44,211 bases of DNA from MGBC114079 sp964531385. GTDB taxonomy: Bacteria; Bacillota; Clostridia; Lachnospirales; CAG-274. Of the stretch, positions 7,901-16,256 are shown piece after piece. The position numbers and the translations under genes were made by a program. How positions within the stretch are numbered: position 1 is the stretch's first letter; each line of letters opens with the position of its first letter. The notes beneath the pieces were generated by a model. The model worked only from the letters and a program-made list of their open reading frames with translations. It was not told the DNA's origin and did no database searches. Location of the stretch: positions 1-44,211 of the forward strand of contig CAZHGC010000019.1 in the NCBI GenBank assembly GCA_964531385.1. The letters run 5' to 3'.

Positions 7901-9966
7901 CTGATGTACCTCTTAAAATTGTTGCAAGTAAAACATTTGATGTTTCATTCGATACGGGTGCAGAATTTAAAGAGGGAACTGCAGACGTTACAAATTTTGA
8001 TTTAATTGCACTTGCTAAAGCAAATGGTGCAAGCGACCAGGTTGAAAAATCCGATATTATTACAGTTGATTTTGACCTTGATTTAAGTGAAGCACTTAAA
8101 AATGAAGGTACTTATATGGATTTAACCTCAAAAGACCCCGGTTCAAAATGTAATACAAAAGCTGATAGTTCAAGATTTGCATTGTTCAGAGTTTATAAAA
8201 ACTGGAATCAGCTTGATATGGTTGACTGTACAACAAGCCTCAGCGGAACAAAAGACAGTGAAAATCAATTCCTTAACGTAGTTGGTAAATTTGATTATAA
8301 AACAACAAGCCACGTTTCCGTAACTATAAACTATAAAACAAAAGTTATGTCAATTACAGCAGACGGTTCTGGAAATTACCAAAAATTAAAAGAATATACA
8401 TTTGGCGGATTTCCAACCAATTGCGAAAAAGGTAAACTTAATTTAACAATCTACCCTGCCGGTGCTGATACTTTCAGTGTAAAAAACATTAAAGTTTCTT
8501 ATAAAGATGTTTTATTAACTGATGATGATGAAAACGCATTTAACATTCCTGTTACTATAAATGCTGACAATGCCGTTGACGTTGATACAGAATATCAAAT
8601 CGACGTAAAAAAAGGCAACTCAGTTATTAAAACTCAAAAAATTACTATGCCTGCAGGTCAAAAAACAGCAACTGACACACTTTATGACTTGCCTGCAAGC
8701 AAAACAGGAATTACTTACGATGTTGAAATTGTTTCTTTAAGCGAATATTTCAATATTGTAACTCCTGCTGACGGAAAAACAACCGTTATAGGTATTAAAG
8801 ACACTGATGCACCTATCGTTGTTTCAGTTAAAAAAGTCGTATTTTTCAATATTCCTGTTACTATAAATGCAACTGACGTTGATACCAATGATGCTCAATT
8901 CTTGGTTAATGTAAAAAAAGACAATGAAATTATAAAAACTAAAACAATTACTATGTCAGCAGGTCAAAAAACAGCAACCGATGTTATTTCCGGATTGCCT
9001 GCAAGCGAAAAAGGCACTTCCTATGATATTGAAATTATCTCTTTAAGTGAATATTTCAATATTTCAACTCCTAAAGACGGAAAAACAACCGTTACAGGTA
9101 TCATAGGAACTGAAAGTGTACCGGTTGCCGTTTCAGCAAAAAAAGTTGTTGATAAAGTTATAAAAACAGGTGCTGAATTTAAAGAAGGTACAGCAGAATT
9201 TACAAATTATGATTTAATTGCTCTTGCAAAAGCAAATGGTGCTGATGATGAAATCGAAAAATCAAATGTTATCACCGTTGATTTTGACTTTGATGTAAGC
9301 GGAGCGTTAAAAAATGGTACATCTTATTTTGAATTAACTTCAAAAACTCCTACAGCAAGCTGTAACACAGGTGCTGATAATGCAAGATTTGCGTTATTCA
9401 GACTTTATAGCAACTGGAATCAACTTGATATGGTTGACTGTACTAACGGTTTCAGTGGTGTAACAAATTCCGAAAATCAATGGCTTAATATAGCAGGTAA
9501 TTTTGATTATTCAACAACAAGCCACATTACTGTTACACTCAACTATAATACAAAAACTATGACAGTTAAGGCAAACGGTTCAAATGCTTTAAGAGAATAT
9601 AAGTTTGCAGGGTTCCCAACAAACTTTGAAAAAGGTAAACTTAATTTTGCAATTTATTTAAACAGTGCCGATACATTCAGCATTAAAAATGTTAATATAA
9701 CATATAAAGTTAATCCAAACAACACTAATAAAGAACCCGCTGTCACAGCAAAAGTTGAAAACGGAAACACAGTTGTTACGCTTGAAAACATAAACGAAGG
9801 CATCGTTATTGCCGTTAAATATAATAACGGAAAATTCGTTGATATGAAAACTTTAGATGTAACCAACAACAACGTTACTTTCGAAAACTTCGAAGCCAAT
9901 TCAATTTTTGTATGGAATTCAATTTTAGATATGAAGCCAATTACAAAAGCTTATAACATTAAATAA
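4912..9966 (+). CDS. Secreted modular pectinesterase (CE8) with repeated C-terminal modules
   Basis: It removes methyl esters from pectin outside the cell so that lyases or hydrolases can cut the polygalacturonate. Residues 1-28 are a signal peptide ending near IFA-DE. The CE8 beta-helix fills about residues 35-500: GVYEEQV (GxYxE motif), GNQDSVY with D313, GGTDYIYG with D334, and YGRPWG with R397. The 21-residue gap between the two aspartates fits the family's acid-base/nucleophile pair. The QAVAL motif reads HALSL, so the first oxyanion glutamine is histidine. After a linker come four about 100-residue FNIPVTI modules (A) and three about 190-residue EFKEGTA modules (B) in the order A B A B A A B, then a C-terminal module of about 80 residues with VWNSILDMKP. 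I see no LPXTG, S-layer or dockerin anchor. At 1684 residues it is several times the size of a bare CE8 enzyme. The B modules are probably carbohydrate-binding; that is inference. Confidence 0.92.
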   Translation: MKLKKTIALLLSCVMMITTAIPANFIFADENTPTVLQVGTDKDYKTINDALYKIKDGTIPMPTKESERIYINVDPGVYEEQVKFTKGMKYITLRQTPDTEGLVRLSWYYCTGYAYSNCDLSGNYNPNVDWYNPGTWYGYDDVDENGNVIGNSQEDFPVYKIGNNVSGTISYYDKNNEKQTVTVRGTQTLGGNFNLDAMAAVIAQNGSTDITIEDLHVVNSVPVMVTQGEKDAHITPNGLNGVGAAIPARDNLAICDEDTPEIVVKNIDQTTEYNAGQSAYIVRSSKYNERGHALSLNGDRIICRNVYARGNQDSVYISTGRIYFENCNLIGGTDYIYGNAAAVFNNCKLGFEGMSDKEYGGPITAANTDFDNPYGYLFYNCQIYNVRENAGVSNYGRPWGANAQITFYKTVIDDKGIIGKSPFKLNEGGWTDMSVKKDEARFYEYGTTNNSGKAVDFSKRVVNTLAGMGTVLDDWQILEFNPRNYFKARKYSNNKLGFDENWDPMGFASNLTEIDKQLDAVNLNIPAGEETVISLPQSSDSNIEFKYLSSSTNAVVSEDGKNVTVVRPAVGEKAIETTITLYAKDKTTGFGDKKVIPVTINATTNTTDVFNIPVTVKTSIATDVDTNYDITITKEDALIKSQRVTVPANATSATATIENVPANEKGIEYNVQVVSESDEFTVIRPAEGKTIITGVKGNNVNLEIIAQKIIDETVTTKANFKEGTASFASYDLISLAKEMGASDQIDTSDIVTVDFDLNISSALKSTSYIDLTSKTPTSNCSTGGENSRFTLFRLNSSWTQLDSVDCVTGFSGVSNTENQWLNVVGKFDYSTPNHVSITINYKTKTITAKGTGSGKSQSVKEYTFAGFPTDYEKGKINLAVYPASADTFSINNISVTYKEVVSEDNDSKFSIPVTIEASDVAEIDSEYQINIIKNSKVIKTQKITMPAGEKTTTGVVSGIPASELGAEYDVEVASLNPDFAVTTPKNGVTKVIGYPDTDVPLKIVASKTFDVSFDTGAEFKEGTADVTNFDLIALAKANGASDQVEKSDIITVDFDLDLSEALKNEGTYMDLTSKDPGSKCNTKADSSRFALFRVYKNWNQLDMVDCTTSLSGTKDSENQFLNVVGKFDYKTTSHVSVTINYKTKVMSITADGSGNYQKLKEYTFGGFPTNCEKGKLNLTIYPAGADTFSVKNIKVSYKDVLLTDDDENAFNIPVTINADNAVDVDTEYQIDVKKGNSVIKTQKITMPAGQKTATDTLYDLPASKTGITYDVEIVSLSEYFNIVTPADGKTTVIGIKDTDAPIVVSVKKVVFFNIPVTINATDVDTNDAQFLVNVKKDNEIIKTKTITMSAGQKTATDVISGLPASEKGTSYDIEIISLSEYFNISTPKDGKTTVTGIIGTESVPVAVSAKKVVDKVIKTGAEFKEGTAEFTNYDLIALAKANGADDEIEKSNVITVDFDFDVSGALKNGTSYFELTSKTPTASCNTGADNARFALFRLYSNWNQLDMVDCTNGFSGVTNSENQWLNIAGNFDYSTTSHITVTLNYNTKTMTVKANGSNALREYKFAGFPTNFEKGKLNFAIYLNSADTFSIKNVNITYKVNPNNTNKEPAVTAKVENGNTVVTLENINEGIVIAVKYNNGKFVDMKTLDVTNNNVTFENFEANSIFVWNSILDMKPITKAYNIK
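6733..9717 (+). repeat. Protein-coding tandem module repeats A1-B1-A2-B2-A3-A4-B3
   Basis: A modules start at 6733, 7633, 8536 and 8842. Each is about 305 bases, begins FNIPVTI or a variant, and has the internal motif KTQKITMPAG. B modules start at 7045, 7939 and 9151. Each is about 560 bases and contains EFKEGTA, DLIALAKANGA, TVDFDL, the LFR..W.QLD..DC core and AGFPT.EKGK. A3 and A4 are adjacent, which points to a duplication or loss of a B module between them. B2 and B3 are the most alike. Such repeats can recombine. Confidence 0.85.
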
Positions 9967-10007
9967 ATCAATTTATCTTTTCAAGGAAATAAAAAAGGAA
10001 AATAACA

Positions 10008-10051
10008 AAAGCACCTCCCAAACTCTTTTAAGTTGTGGGAGATGCTTTTTT
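10008..10051. terminator. Bidirectional terminator between pectinesterase and pflA
   Basis: A stem built on GCACCTCCCA (10011-10020) and TGGGAGATGC (10036-10045) has a T-run on the + side and an A-run that becomes TTTTG on the - side. It fits both converging genes. A second small hairpin, GATAAAA/TTTTATC, lies at 10078-10098 on the pflA side. Confidence 0.85.
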
Positions 10052-10109
10052 CAAAATAATTTCAAATTTTAAAAATCGATAAAAAGGGGAATTTTATCAA
10101 TAAATATAA

Positions 10110-10844
10110 CTATTTTCCAGTATGAAGAATTGCATTTGCATTCGCAATCCTTTCTTCAGTTGGTGGCTTAATTTCTTTAAGCTCATAATCAATACCCAAC
10201 TTTTCATATTTCGCCATTCCCAAATTATGATATGGCAAAACTTCAACTTTCTCAACATTTTCCAAACTTTTAATAAATTCATAAAGCTTTTTAAGATACA
10301 CATCATTATCGCTATATTCCGGAACCAAAACGTGTCTTATCCAAACAGGCTTTTTAACCTCAGACAAATATTTTGCCATATCAAGAATATTTTCGTTTGA
10401 TTGCTTTGTAATTTTCAAATGTTCACCATTTTCAATATGCTTTATATCCAAAAGTATAAGGTCAGTATATTTCAAAAGCTCATCAAATTTTTGAATAAAA
10501 ACTTCGTCTCTTTTAAAAGGATTTCCGGAAGTATCCAAAGTTGTATGAATACCCTTTTCTTTGGCTTCTCTAAAAAGTTCAATCAAAAAATCAATTTGCA
10601 AAAGAGGCTCACCGCCACTAACGGTAATTCCGCCGTCTTTTCCCCAATAGCTTTTATATCTAAGTGCTTTTTTAATAAGCTCATCAACACTCATCAACGT
10701 TCCCGAAGACATATTCCAAGTATCCGGATTATGACAAAAATTGCATCTCATTGCACAGCCGGAAAGAAAGATAATAAATCTAACTCCCGGCCCATCAACA
10801 AGACCAAATGTTTCAATCGAATGAACGAAACCTTTGTTTTCCAT
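10110..10844 (-). CDS. pflA: Pyruvate formate-lyase activating enzyme
   Basis: A radical SAM enzyme that places the glycyl radical on pyruvate formate-lyase under anaerobic conditions. The CxxxCxxC iron-sulfur motif is C30-C34-C37 (CAMRCNFC), followed by HNPDTW, and the SAM-binding GGEPLLQ segment is present. At 244 residues it has the normal length. ATG 10844 lies only three bases after the pflB stop, so the two are co-transcribed and probably translationally coupled. The gene ends at the bidirectional terminator shared with the pectinesterase. Confidence 0.96.
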   Translation of the reverse strand: MENKGFVHSIETFGLVDGPGVRFIIFLSGCAMRCNFCHNPDTWNMSSGTLMSVDELIKKALRYKSYWGKDGGITVSGGEPLLQIDFLIELFREAKEKGIHTTLDTSGNPFKRDEVFIQKFDELLKYTDLILLDIKHIENGEHLKITKQSNENILDMAKYLSEVKKPVWIRHVLVPEYSDNDVYLKKLYEFIKSLENVEKVEVLPYHNLGMAKYEKLGIDYELKEIKPPTEERIANANAILHTGK

Positions 10845-10847
10845 AGT

Positions 10848-13091
10848 TTACATAGCCTTGTGGCAAGTTCTTGAAATAACGTCAAGTTGCTGTTCTTTTG
10901 TAAGGTCAATAAATTTAACAGCATATCCGGAAACTCTGATTGTAAAGTTTGCATATTCCTCTTTTTCAGGGTGTTCCATAGCGTCAATGAGTTTTTCTGT
11001 TCCAAATACGTTAACATTAAGATGATGAGCACCTTGATTAAAATATCCGTCAAGAACTTGAACCATATTTTTGGTTCTTTCTTCGTCGCTGTGACCAAGT
11101 GCGTCCGGATTTATAGTTTGAGTATTGGAAATTCCGTCCAAAGCCCATTCATATGGCAACTTAGCAACAGAATTAAGTGATGCCAAAAGCCCGTTAGTCT
11201 CCGCACCATAACTTGGATTTGCACCCGGTGACAAAGGCTCGCCGCCCTTTCTTCCGTCAGGAAGAGAACCTGTTGCCTTTCCATAAACAACGTTTGAAGT
11301 AATTGTAAGAATAGAAGTAGTTGGCTCAGAATTGCGATAAGTATGATGTTTTTTAAGCTTTTCAAGGAAAGTTTTAAGAAGCCAAACAGCTATATCGTCA
11401 GCTCTGTCATCATCGTTTCCATATCTCGGGAAATCTCCCTCAACTTCATAATCGATAACTATACCGTCTTCGTTTCTAATTGTTTTAACCTTTGCATATT
11501 TAATTGCCGAAAGTGAATCAACAACGTGAGAAAATCCGGCAATACCTGTTGCAAACGTACGGCGAACATCTGTATCAATCAACGCCATTTCCGCAGCCTC
11601 ATAATAATACTTATCGTGCATATACTGAATTAAATTAAGTGTATTAACATATAAATCGGCAAGCCAGTCAAGCATTTTATCATATTTCTCCATAACTTCG
11701 TCATAATTAAGATATTCTGAAGTAATAGGTCTGTAATTCGGACCAACCTGATGAAAATTCTTTTCGTCAATTCCGCCGTTAATAGCATAGTTCAAACATT
11801 TTGCAAGATTTGCCCTTGCTCCAAAAAATTGCATTTCTTTTCCTGTCTGCGTTGCAGAAACACAACAGCAAATCGAATAATCATCGCCCCATTCTGGACG
11901 CATAACATCATCATTTTCATATTGAATTGAACTTGTCTTAATTGAAATTTCGGCAACATATTTTTTGAAGCTTTCCGGAAGTCTCGATGAATATAAAACT
12001 GTCAAGTTAGGCTCCGGTGCAGGTCCCATATTTTCAAGAGTGTGAATAAAACGGAAATCGTTTTTAGTAACCATAGAGCGACCGTCTTGACCAATTCCGC
12101 CAACTTCCAAAGTTGCCCAAACAGGGTCTCCCGAGAAAAGTTGATTATATGACTCAATTCTTGCAAATTTAACCATTCGGCATTTCAAAACAAAATGGTC
12201 AATCAATTCTTGAGCTTCTTTTTCTGTCAAACTTCCGTTTTGTAAATCTCTTTCAATATAAATATCAAGGAAAGTAGAAACACGACCAACGCTCATAGCC
12301 GCACCATTTTGAGTTTTAATAGCAGATAAATACCCAAAATAAAGCCATTGAACAGCTTCTTTAGCGTTTTGAGCAGGCTTTGAAATATCATAGCCATAAA
12401 TTTCAGCCATAGCTTTCATACCCTTTAAGGCACGAATTTGCTCTGCAAGTTCTTCTCTTTGTCTAATTATGTCCTCAACCATACTTCCGCTTCCACAGTT
12501 TGCAAGGTCAAGCTCTTTCATAGCAATAAGGTGGTCAATTCCATAAAGAGCAACTCGGCGATAATCGCCAACAATACGACCTCTTCCGTATGTGTCGGGA
12601 AGTCCGGTAATAAGTTTGCTGTGTCTTGCGTTTTTCATCTCCGGAGTATACACATCAAAAACAGCCTGATTGTGAGTTTTGTGATATTCCGTAAAAATTT
12701 TATGGAGTTCCTCGCTTGGCTTATATCCATACATTTCACATGATTGCTCGGCCATTTTTATACCGCCGTATGGCATAAAAGCTCTTTTTAAAGGTTTATC
12801 TGTTTGCAATCCAACAATTTTTTCCAAATCTTTGTCAAGATATCCGGCTTTGTGAGATGTCAAAGAAGATACAATTTCCGTATCCATATCAAGAACGCCG
12901 CCTTTTGCACGTTCCTCTTTCTGCAAAACTTGAAGTTTGCCCCAAAGCTTGTCGGTTGCTTCTGTAGCAGGTTCCAAAAAGCTCGAATCTCCGTCATATT
13001 GTGTATAATTATTTTGAATGAAATCACGAACATTGATTTCTTCTTTCCAAAGTCTGCCGGAAAAACCATTCCATGCGTCATACTGTTGCAT
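10848..13091 (-). CDS. pflB: Formate C-acetyltransferase (pyruvate formate-lyase)
   Basis: It converts pyruvate and CoA to acetyl-CoA and formate in fermentation. Seen: the active-site cysteine pair C409-C410 (within ICCCVSAT, which adds a third cysteine at 408), and the glycyl-radical motif RVSGYAVKF with G722 near the C-terminus. It is a normal-length enzyme of 747 residues. The start is ATG 13091: GGAGG lies nine bases before it. A further in-frame ATG at 13109 overlaps that ribosome binding site and is rejected. It heads a pflB-pflA operon with a long leader carrying Rex-like palindromes, so regulation by the NADH/NAD ratio is likely. Confidence 0.96.
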   Translation of the reverse strand: MQQYDAWNGFSGRLWKEEINVRDFIQNNYTQYDGDSSFLEPATEATDKLWGKLQVLQKEERAKGGVLDMDTEIVSSLTSHKAGYLDKDLEKIVGLQTDKPLKRAFMPYGGIKMAEQSCEMYGYKPSEELHKIFTEYHKTHNQAVFDVYTPEMKNARHSKLITGLPDTYGRGRIVGDYRRVALYGIDHLIAMKELDLANCGSGSMVEDIIRQREELAEQIRALKGMKAMAEIYGYDISKPAQNAKEAVQWLYFGYLSAIKTQNGAAMSVGRVSTFLDIYIERDLQNGSLTEKEAQELIDHFVLKCRMVKFARIESYNQLFSGDPVWATLEVGGIGQDGRSMVTKNDFRFIHTLENMGPAPEPNLTVLYSSRLPESFKKYVAEISIKTSSIQYENDDVMRPEWGDDYSICCCVSATQTGKEMQFFGARANLAKCLNYAINGGIDEKNFHQVGPNYRPITSEYLNYDEVMEKYDKMLDWLADLYVNTLNLIQYMHDKYYYEAAEMALIDTDVRRTFATGIAGFSHVVDSLSAIKYAKVKTIRNEDGIVIDYEVEGDFPRYGNDDDRADDIAVWLLKTFLEKLKKHHTYRNSEPTTSILTITSNVVYGKATGSLPDGRKGGEPLSPGANPSYGAETNGLLASLNSVAKLPYEWALDGISNTQTINPDALGHSDEERTKNMVQVLDGYFNQGAHHLNVNVFGTEKLIDAMEHPEKEEYANFTIRVSGYAVKFIDLTKEQQLDVISRTCHKAM

Positions 13092-13145
13092 TATAACATA
13101 CCTCCACATTATAGTATAAAATAGTTGTTTAAAATCAAACCCTTG

Positions 13146-13163
13146 TTGTCAATATTTTAACAG
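13146..13163 (-). promoter_or_regulatory. Candidate Rex operator close to pflB
   Basis: TTGTCAATATTTTAACAG matches 12 of the 14 fixed positions of the clostridial Rex consensus TTGTTAA-N4-TTAACAA. It ends 55 bases before the pflB start and overlaps a TTGACA hexamer on the - strand. Rex commonly controls fermentation genes in Clostridia; no rex gene lies in this window. Confidence 0.5.
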
Positions 13164-13208
13164 AAAAATCGTAAAACAACAGATTTAATTTTTTTTGTTT
13201 ACAGTAAT

Positions 13209-13237
13209 ATAATATCACTTTAAAATGTACTTGTAAA
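13209..13237 (-). promoter_or_regulatory. Predicted promoter of pflBA
   Basis: On the - strand TTTACA (13232-13237), a 17-base spacer and TATTAT (13209-13214). The spacer matches that of the aldolase promoter at 87-115 (17 of 18 bases over 13213-13230). The leader would be about 110 bases, with the Rex-like site downstream of the start point. Confidence 0.55.
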
Positions 13238-13539
13238 TATAAAAGCTAAAAATTTTGTATATGAAAATTTTTCAAATTTGTATTGACATAAATCCGAATA
13301 AATGATATTATAAAAATAGTTAGCTTTAGCTAATCCATTTTCCAATCAAAAAACATTAAATATTCAAGCTTTTTTCAAATAACATATCAAAAAAATAATA
13401 TCAAAAACATTTACAACATTAATATTTAAATAAATCTTTAAACAAGGCAAAAAACATACATCAAGTATATCGCCTTATTTTTTTGCACAAAATTAGACTT
13501 GGCTATCTTAGTTAGTTTAGGTTAAATTGACTATAAACT

Positions 13540-13557
13540 TTGTTAATTAAATAACAA
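13540..13557. promoter_or_regulatory. Second Rex-like palindrome, far upstream of pflB
   Basis: TTGTTAATTAAATAACAA matches 13 of 14 fixed positions of the Rex consensus, but lies about 450 bases before pflB. A perfect 10-bp palindrome, TTGTGCACAA, follows at 13578-13587. The rest of the 13238-13689 gap is AT-rich. I see no open frame with a ribosome binding site in it. Confidence 0.4.
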
Positions 13558-13689
13558 AAATCGATTTATCTATTGCGTTGTGCACAATTTTTCCGCCAAA
13601 TTCTATAATATATTATGAAATATTGCTCAAATTATTAATTTTCTTATATAACAAAAATACAATTTCAAATTTTTCAACAACTTTTACAA

Positions 13690-13736
13690 AACAAAAAAAG
13701 AGTGTCAAAAACAATTTCTCATTTTCAACACTCTTT
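13690..13736 (-). terminator. Terminator of the unrecognised membrane protein gene
   Basis: A perfect 9-bp stem AAAGAGTGT/ACACTCTTT (13697-13705 with 13728-13736), with a run of seven As at 13691-13699 that becomes the T-tail on the - strand. Confidence 0.85.
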
Positions 13737-13771
13737 AAAACAAATATCAATTATAAAGGCATCGCCCAAAA

Positions 13772-15892
13772 TCATTTTATAACATTGTCTTCAATTACAG
13801 TCCAGAAATAATCACCTTTTTGTGCAACAACTTTGTGAGTTCTGTAAAAATGAATTTCTTTAATTCCGTTTACGCCTTTCCAAACTTCTTGAACAACAGC
13901 ATAACATTTGTCTCCCTGAACAGCAGAACTTATAATTTGTGCCGAATATTGCGGTTTTTCCGTTGTTTTCTCCGGTGCATATTCAGCCAATACATCACCG
14001 TTTTTCATAACCTCTTTGCCAAATCCCATAACCGATTCCTTGCTTTTTTCGCCGGATTTATATGCAAGTCTGCCTTTAAAAATATCAATAATATCGTTAC
14101 AGGCCTTCTCACGAGTATTATCATTTTCTGTGCTTGCTTTGCTCAAATCAAATTCAAGTTTAACATCATCAGATTTAACAAGAACCGAATTAACTCGTAT
14201 ATTCAATTTTCCCGTTCCAAGTCCATAGAACAACTCTTTGTTGCTTTCGTTAAGAGGAAATACCATATCCGTTCCATAACTTGCAGATTGGCAAACACCG
14301 TTCAAAACAACTTCCATTCCAGAAGCACTTGAAGAAGTAATTTCTGCATCAAGCCTAACCTCAACCCTGTTGCCGTTAGGATTTTTAGAATCAAATTTTT
14401 TGTTTTTGTCCTCACCATGGAAAACAAGAACAACTTTGTCATCAAAGGTTCCAAGCCCTTCAAAAATAACACGATAATTTCCGGCATCAATATAAACAGG
14501 ATTTTCCGAATTTGAATTATAAAGAGCCGTTGACGAAATATCCCTGTTAACAACATAACTCTTAAAAAGATTATTGAAACTTATGTAAATATTGCTGTTC
14601 AAATCCTCAACACTGCCAAAATCCATTCTTCCAAGAACAGTATTACCGTTGTTAAAAGTATACGTTGACGGATATTTCTTTGTTTTCTTTATAGTTGAAG
14701 CATTTTCTTCCAAAACAACCGTACTGCTGTTTTTACCCTTATCCTGAACAATAGAAAAACCATTCCCCGAAGATTGAATTGTATAATTAATTATAGAACC
14801 CGCACTTGAAAAAACAGCATTGTCAATTTTTATTTTAACGTCATCTTTTGCCACCTCAGTAGTTTCATCAAAAACATATTTAACAGAAGTTGCCTCAAGT
14901 GGCATATTAAAATCAAAATCAAAATTAACTCTTTCGCCTGTTTCTATATTATATAAAGAAAGTTTTATGCTTTTTGCATTCAAATTAAGCGGTTCAAATC
15001 GCAAAACTGTCTCTTTTTCTTCTTCCTCAGATTGCGACAAATTTTGAATAAATGACAAATCCATTCCATATATAACGTCATAATTATCACTTAAAATAAT
15101 GTTATATTTCTGAACATCAATTTTGTTGTTAAAATAAAATAACGTCGCTTCCGAATCAACAAGCATTTTTGTAAGCTCAAGTTGCTGATTGTCAAATTCA
15201 GCTTTTTGAGAAACATATATATAATTAGCTTTGTTAGATTTATATGGTGCAAGGTCAACCGTTTGTTTCGATTTTGAAACAGGCTGGCTTTTGCTTCCAA
15301 CCATAGATGCAAAAACAATTATAACAAAAATAACACCAATTATAAGAACCGAAATAATTCCAATCAAAACAACATAAAGCTTGTTAATTCCCTCTTTTGA
15401 GCTTCCGTCTTCATCGTTTAACGCCGCTTCGCTTGCTTCTTTAAGTTCGTTGTCAATTTCTTTAAGTATTTCTTCTTTTTCATTTCTAACGGTATCATAA
15501 ACCGAAACATCATTAACATATTCATAATCCGAATCATTAAGTTCTATAGATGCATCTTGCCTCAAAAGAGCCTCAATTTCTTTGTCATAATCAATGTGCG
15601 TTTCCGTTGTTTCAAGTTCCGGAGCTTTTTCCATATCCTTTGCATTAAGCAAATTAAATTCTTCATCAATAGTTTCACTTACACTTGAAGAATTGCTTTT
15701 TTCAAGATGCGGAGCATATGCTGCGTCTGGGTCAATCTCCCCATCGCCCCCATTTTGCAAAGGCTCTTGAACATTTTCCGGATACACAGTATTTTCTTGC
15801 AACCCTTCTTTGTTCTCTTCAATTAAACTTTCCGCAACATTTTTTTCGTCATCTCGTCCTTTAAAAACTTGTCTGAGTTTATCAAAAAGCAA
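13772..15892 (-). CDS. Unrecognised single-pass membrane protein with acidic cytoplasmic part
   Basis: I do not recognise this gene. The first 171 residues are acidic (rich in E, D, N and S) and read as disordered. Residues 172-198 are one membrane segment (LYVVLIGIISVLIIGVIFVI). About 500 residues follow, presumably outside the cell, of beta-rich character with no cysteine-based or catalytic motif I can name; the C-terminal 90 residues (KPQYSAQIISSAVQGDKCYAVVQEVWKG...) look like a small separate domain. The start is chosen as TTG 15892 because GGAGG (15901-15905) lies eight bases before it; an in-frame TTG at 15907 overlaps that site. It is a single gene between terminators. A cell-envelope or signalling role is only a guess. 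Confidence 0.75.
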   Translation of the reverse strand: MLFDKLRQVFKGRDDEKNVAESLIEENKEGLQENTVYPENVQEPLQNGGDGEIDPDAAYAPHLEKSNSSSVSETIDEEFNLLNAKDMEKAPELETTETHIDYDKEIEALLRQDASIELNDSDYEYVNDVSVYDTVRNEKEEILKEIDNELKEASEAALNDEDGSSKEGINKLYVVLIGIISVLIIGVIFVIIVFASMVGSKSQPVSKSKQTVDLAPYKSNKANYIYVSQKAEFDNQQLELTKMLVDSEATLFYFNNKIDVQKYNIILSDNYDVIYGMDLSFIQNLSQSEEEEKETVLRFEPLNLNAKSIKLSLYNIETGERVNFDFDFNMPLEATSVKYVFDETTEVAKDDVKIKIDNAVFSSAGSIINYTIQSSGNGFSIVQDKGKNSSTVVLEENASTIKKTKKYPSTYTFNNGNTVLGRMDFGSVEDLNSNIYISFNNLFKSYVVNRDISSTALYNSNSENPVYIDAGNYRVIFEGLGTFDDKVVLVFHGEDKNKKFDSKNPNGNRVEVRLDAEITSSSASGMEVVLNGVCQSASYGTDMVFPLNESNKELFYGLGTGKLNIRVNSVLVKSDDVKLEFDLSKASTENDNTREKACNDIIDIFKGRLAYKSGEKSKESVMGFGKEVMKNGDVLAEYAPEKTTEKPQYSAQIISSAVQGDKCYAVVQEVWKGVNGIKEIHFYRTHKVVAQKGDYFWTVIEDNVIK

Positions 15893-16173
15893 TATACTCA
15901 CCTCCAAAAAAATATATAAACCAAAGCATAATCGTTGTCAAAATCAATTTTATAAAATATATTAAAAATAAACTTTTAAAATAATCTAAAATATTCGGCA
16001 CACAGCTCAGTTTATAAAAAATCAAAAAAATAAATTTTAAAACATTTATAAATTAATAAAAATGCCTCATCTTTATATTACCATATTTCAACCAATTTTA
16101 CAACAAAAAAAATTCAACTTTCCACCTTTCAAAATGATAAACATAATCTTCTCCGTCTCTGCTTCCGCCACGC
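15893..16173. other. Gap upstream of the membrane protein gene
   Basis: AT-rich sequence with the ribosome binding site at 15901-15905 and presumably the promoter of the 13772-15892 gene. I could not pick out a convincing -35/-10 pair. Confidence 0.3.
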
Positions 16174-16214
16174 AAAAAAGACACCACAATCTATATTGCT
16201 ATAGACAATGATGC
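16174..16214 (-). terminator. Terminator of the rpsB-tsf unit
   Basis: A 14-bp imperfect stem (16201-16214 with 16183-16196; three G-U pairs and one mismatch on the - strand), a GCAA tetraloop and a T-run. Confidence 0.85.
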
Positions 16215-16256
16215 CTTATAATTTTCAAAAATATTTATTTTAAATTAATCAAGCAA

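Noticed and set aside
6733..9717. Regular repeats as a CRISPR or satellite array
   Set aside because: The repeats are in frame, long and diverged, and encode protein modules of one gene.
10401..10874. A 157-codon + strand frame over pflA
   Set aside because: It is a shadow of pflA, with no ribosome site or recognisable motif.
13444..13484. AAGGC/GCCTT hairpin plus T-run as a + strand terminator
   Set aside because: There is no + strand gene before it and the stem is only five bp with a large loop.
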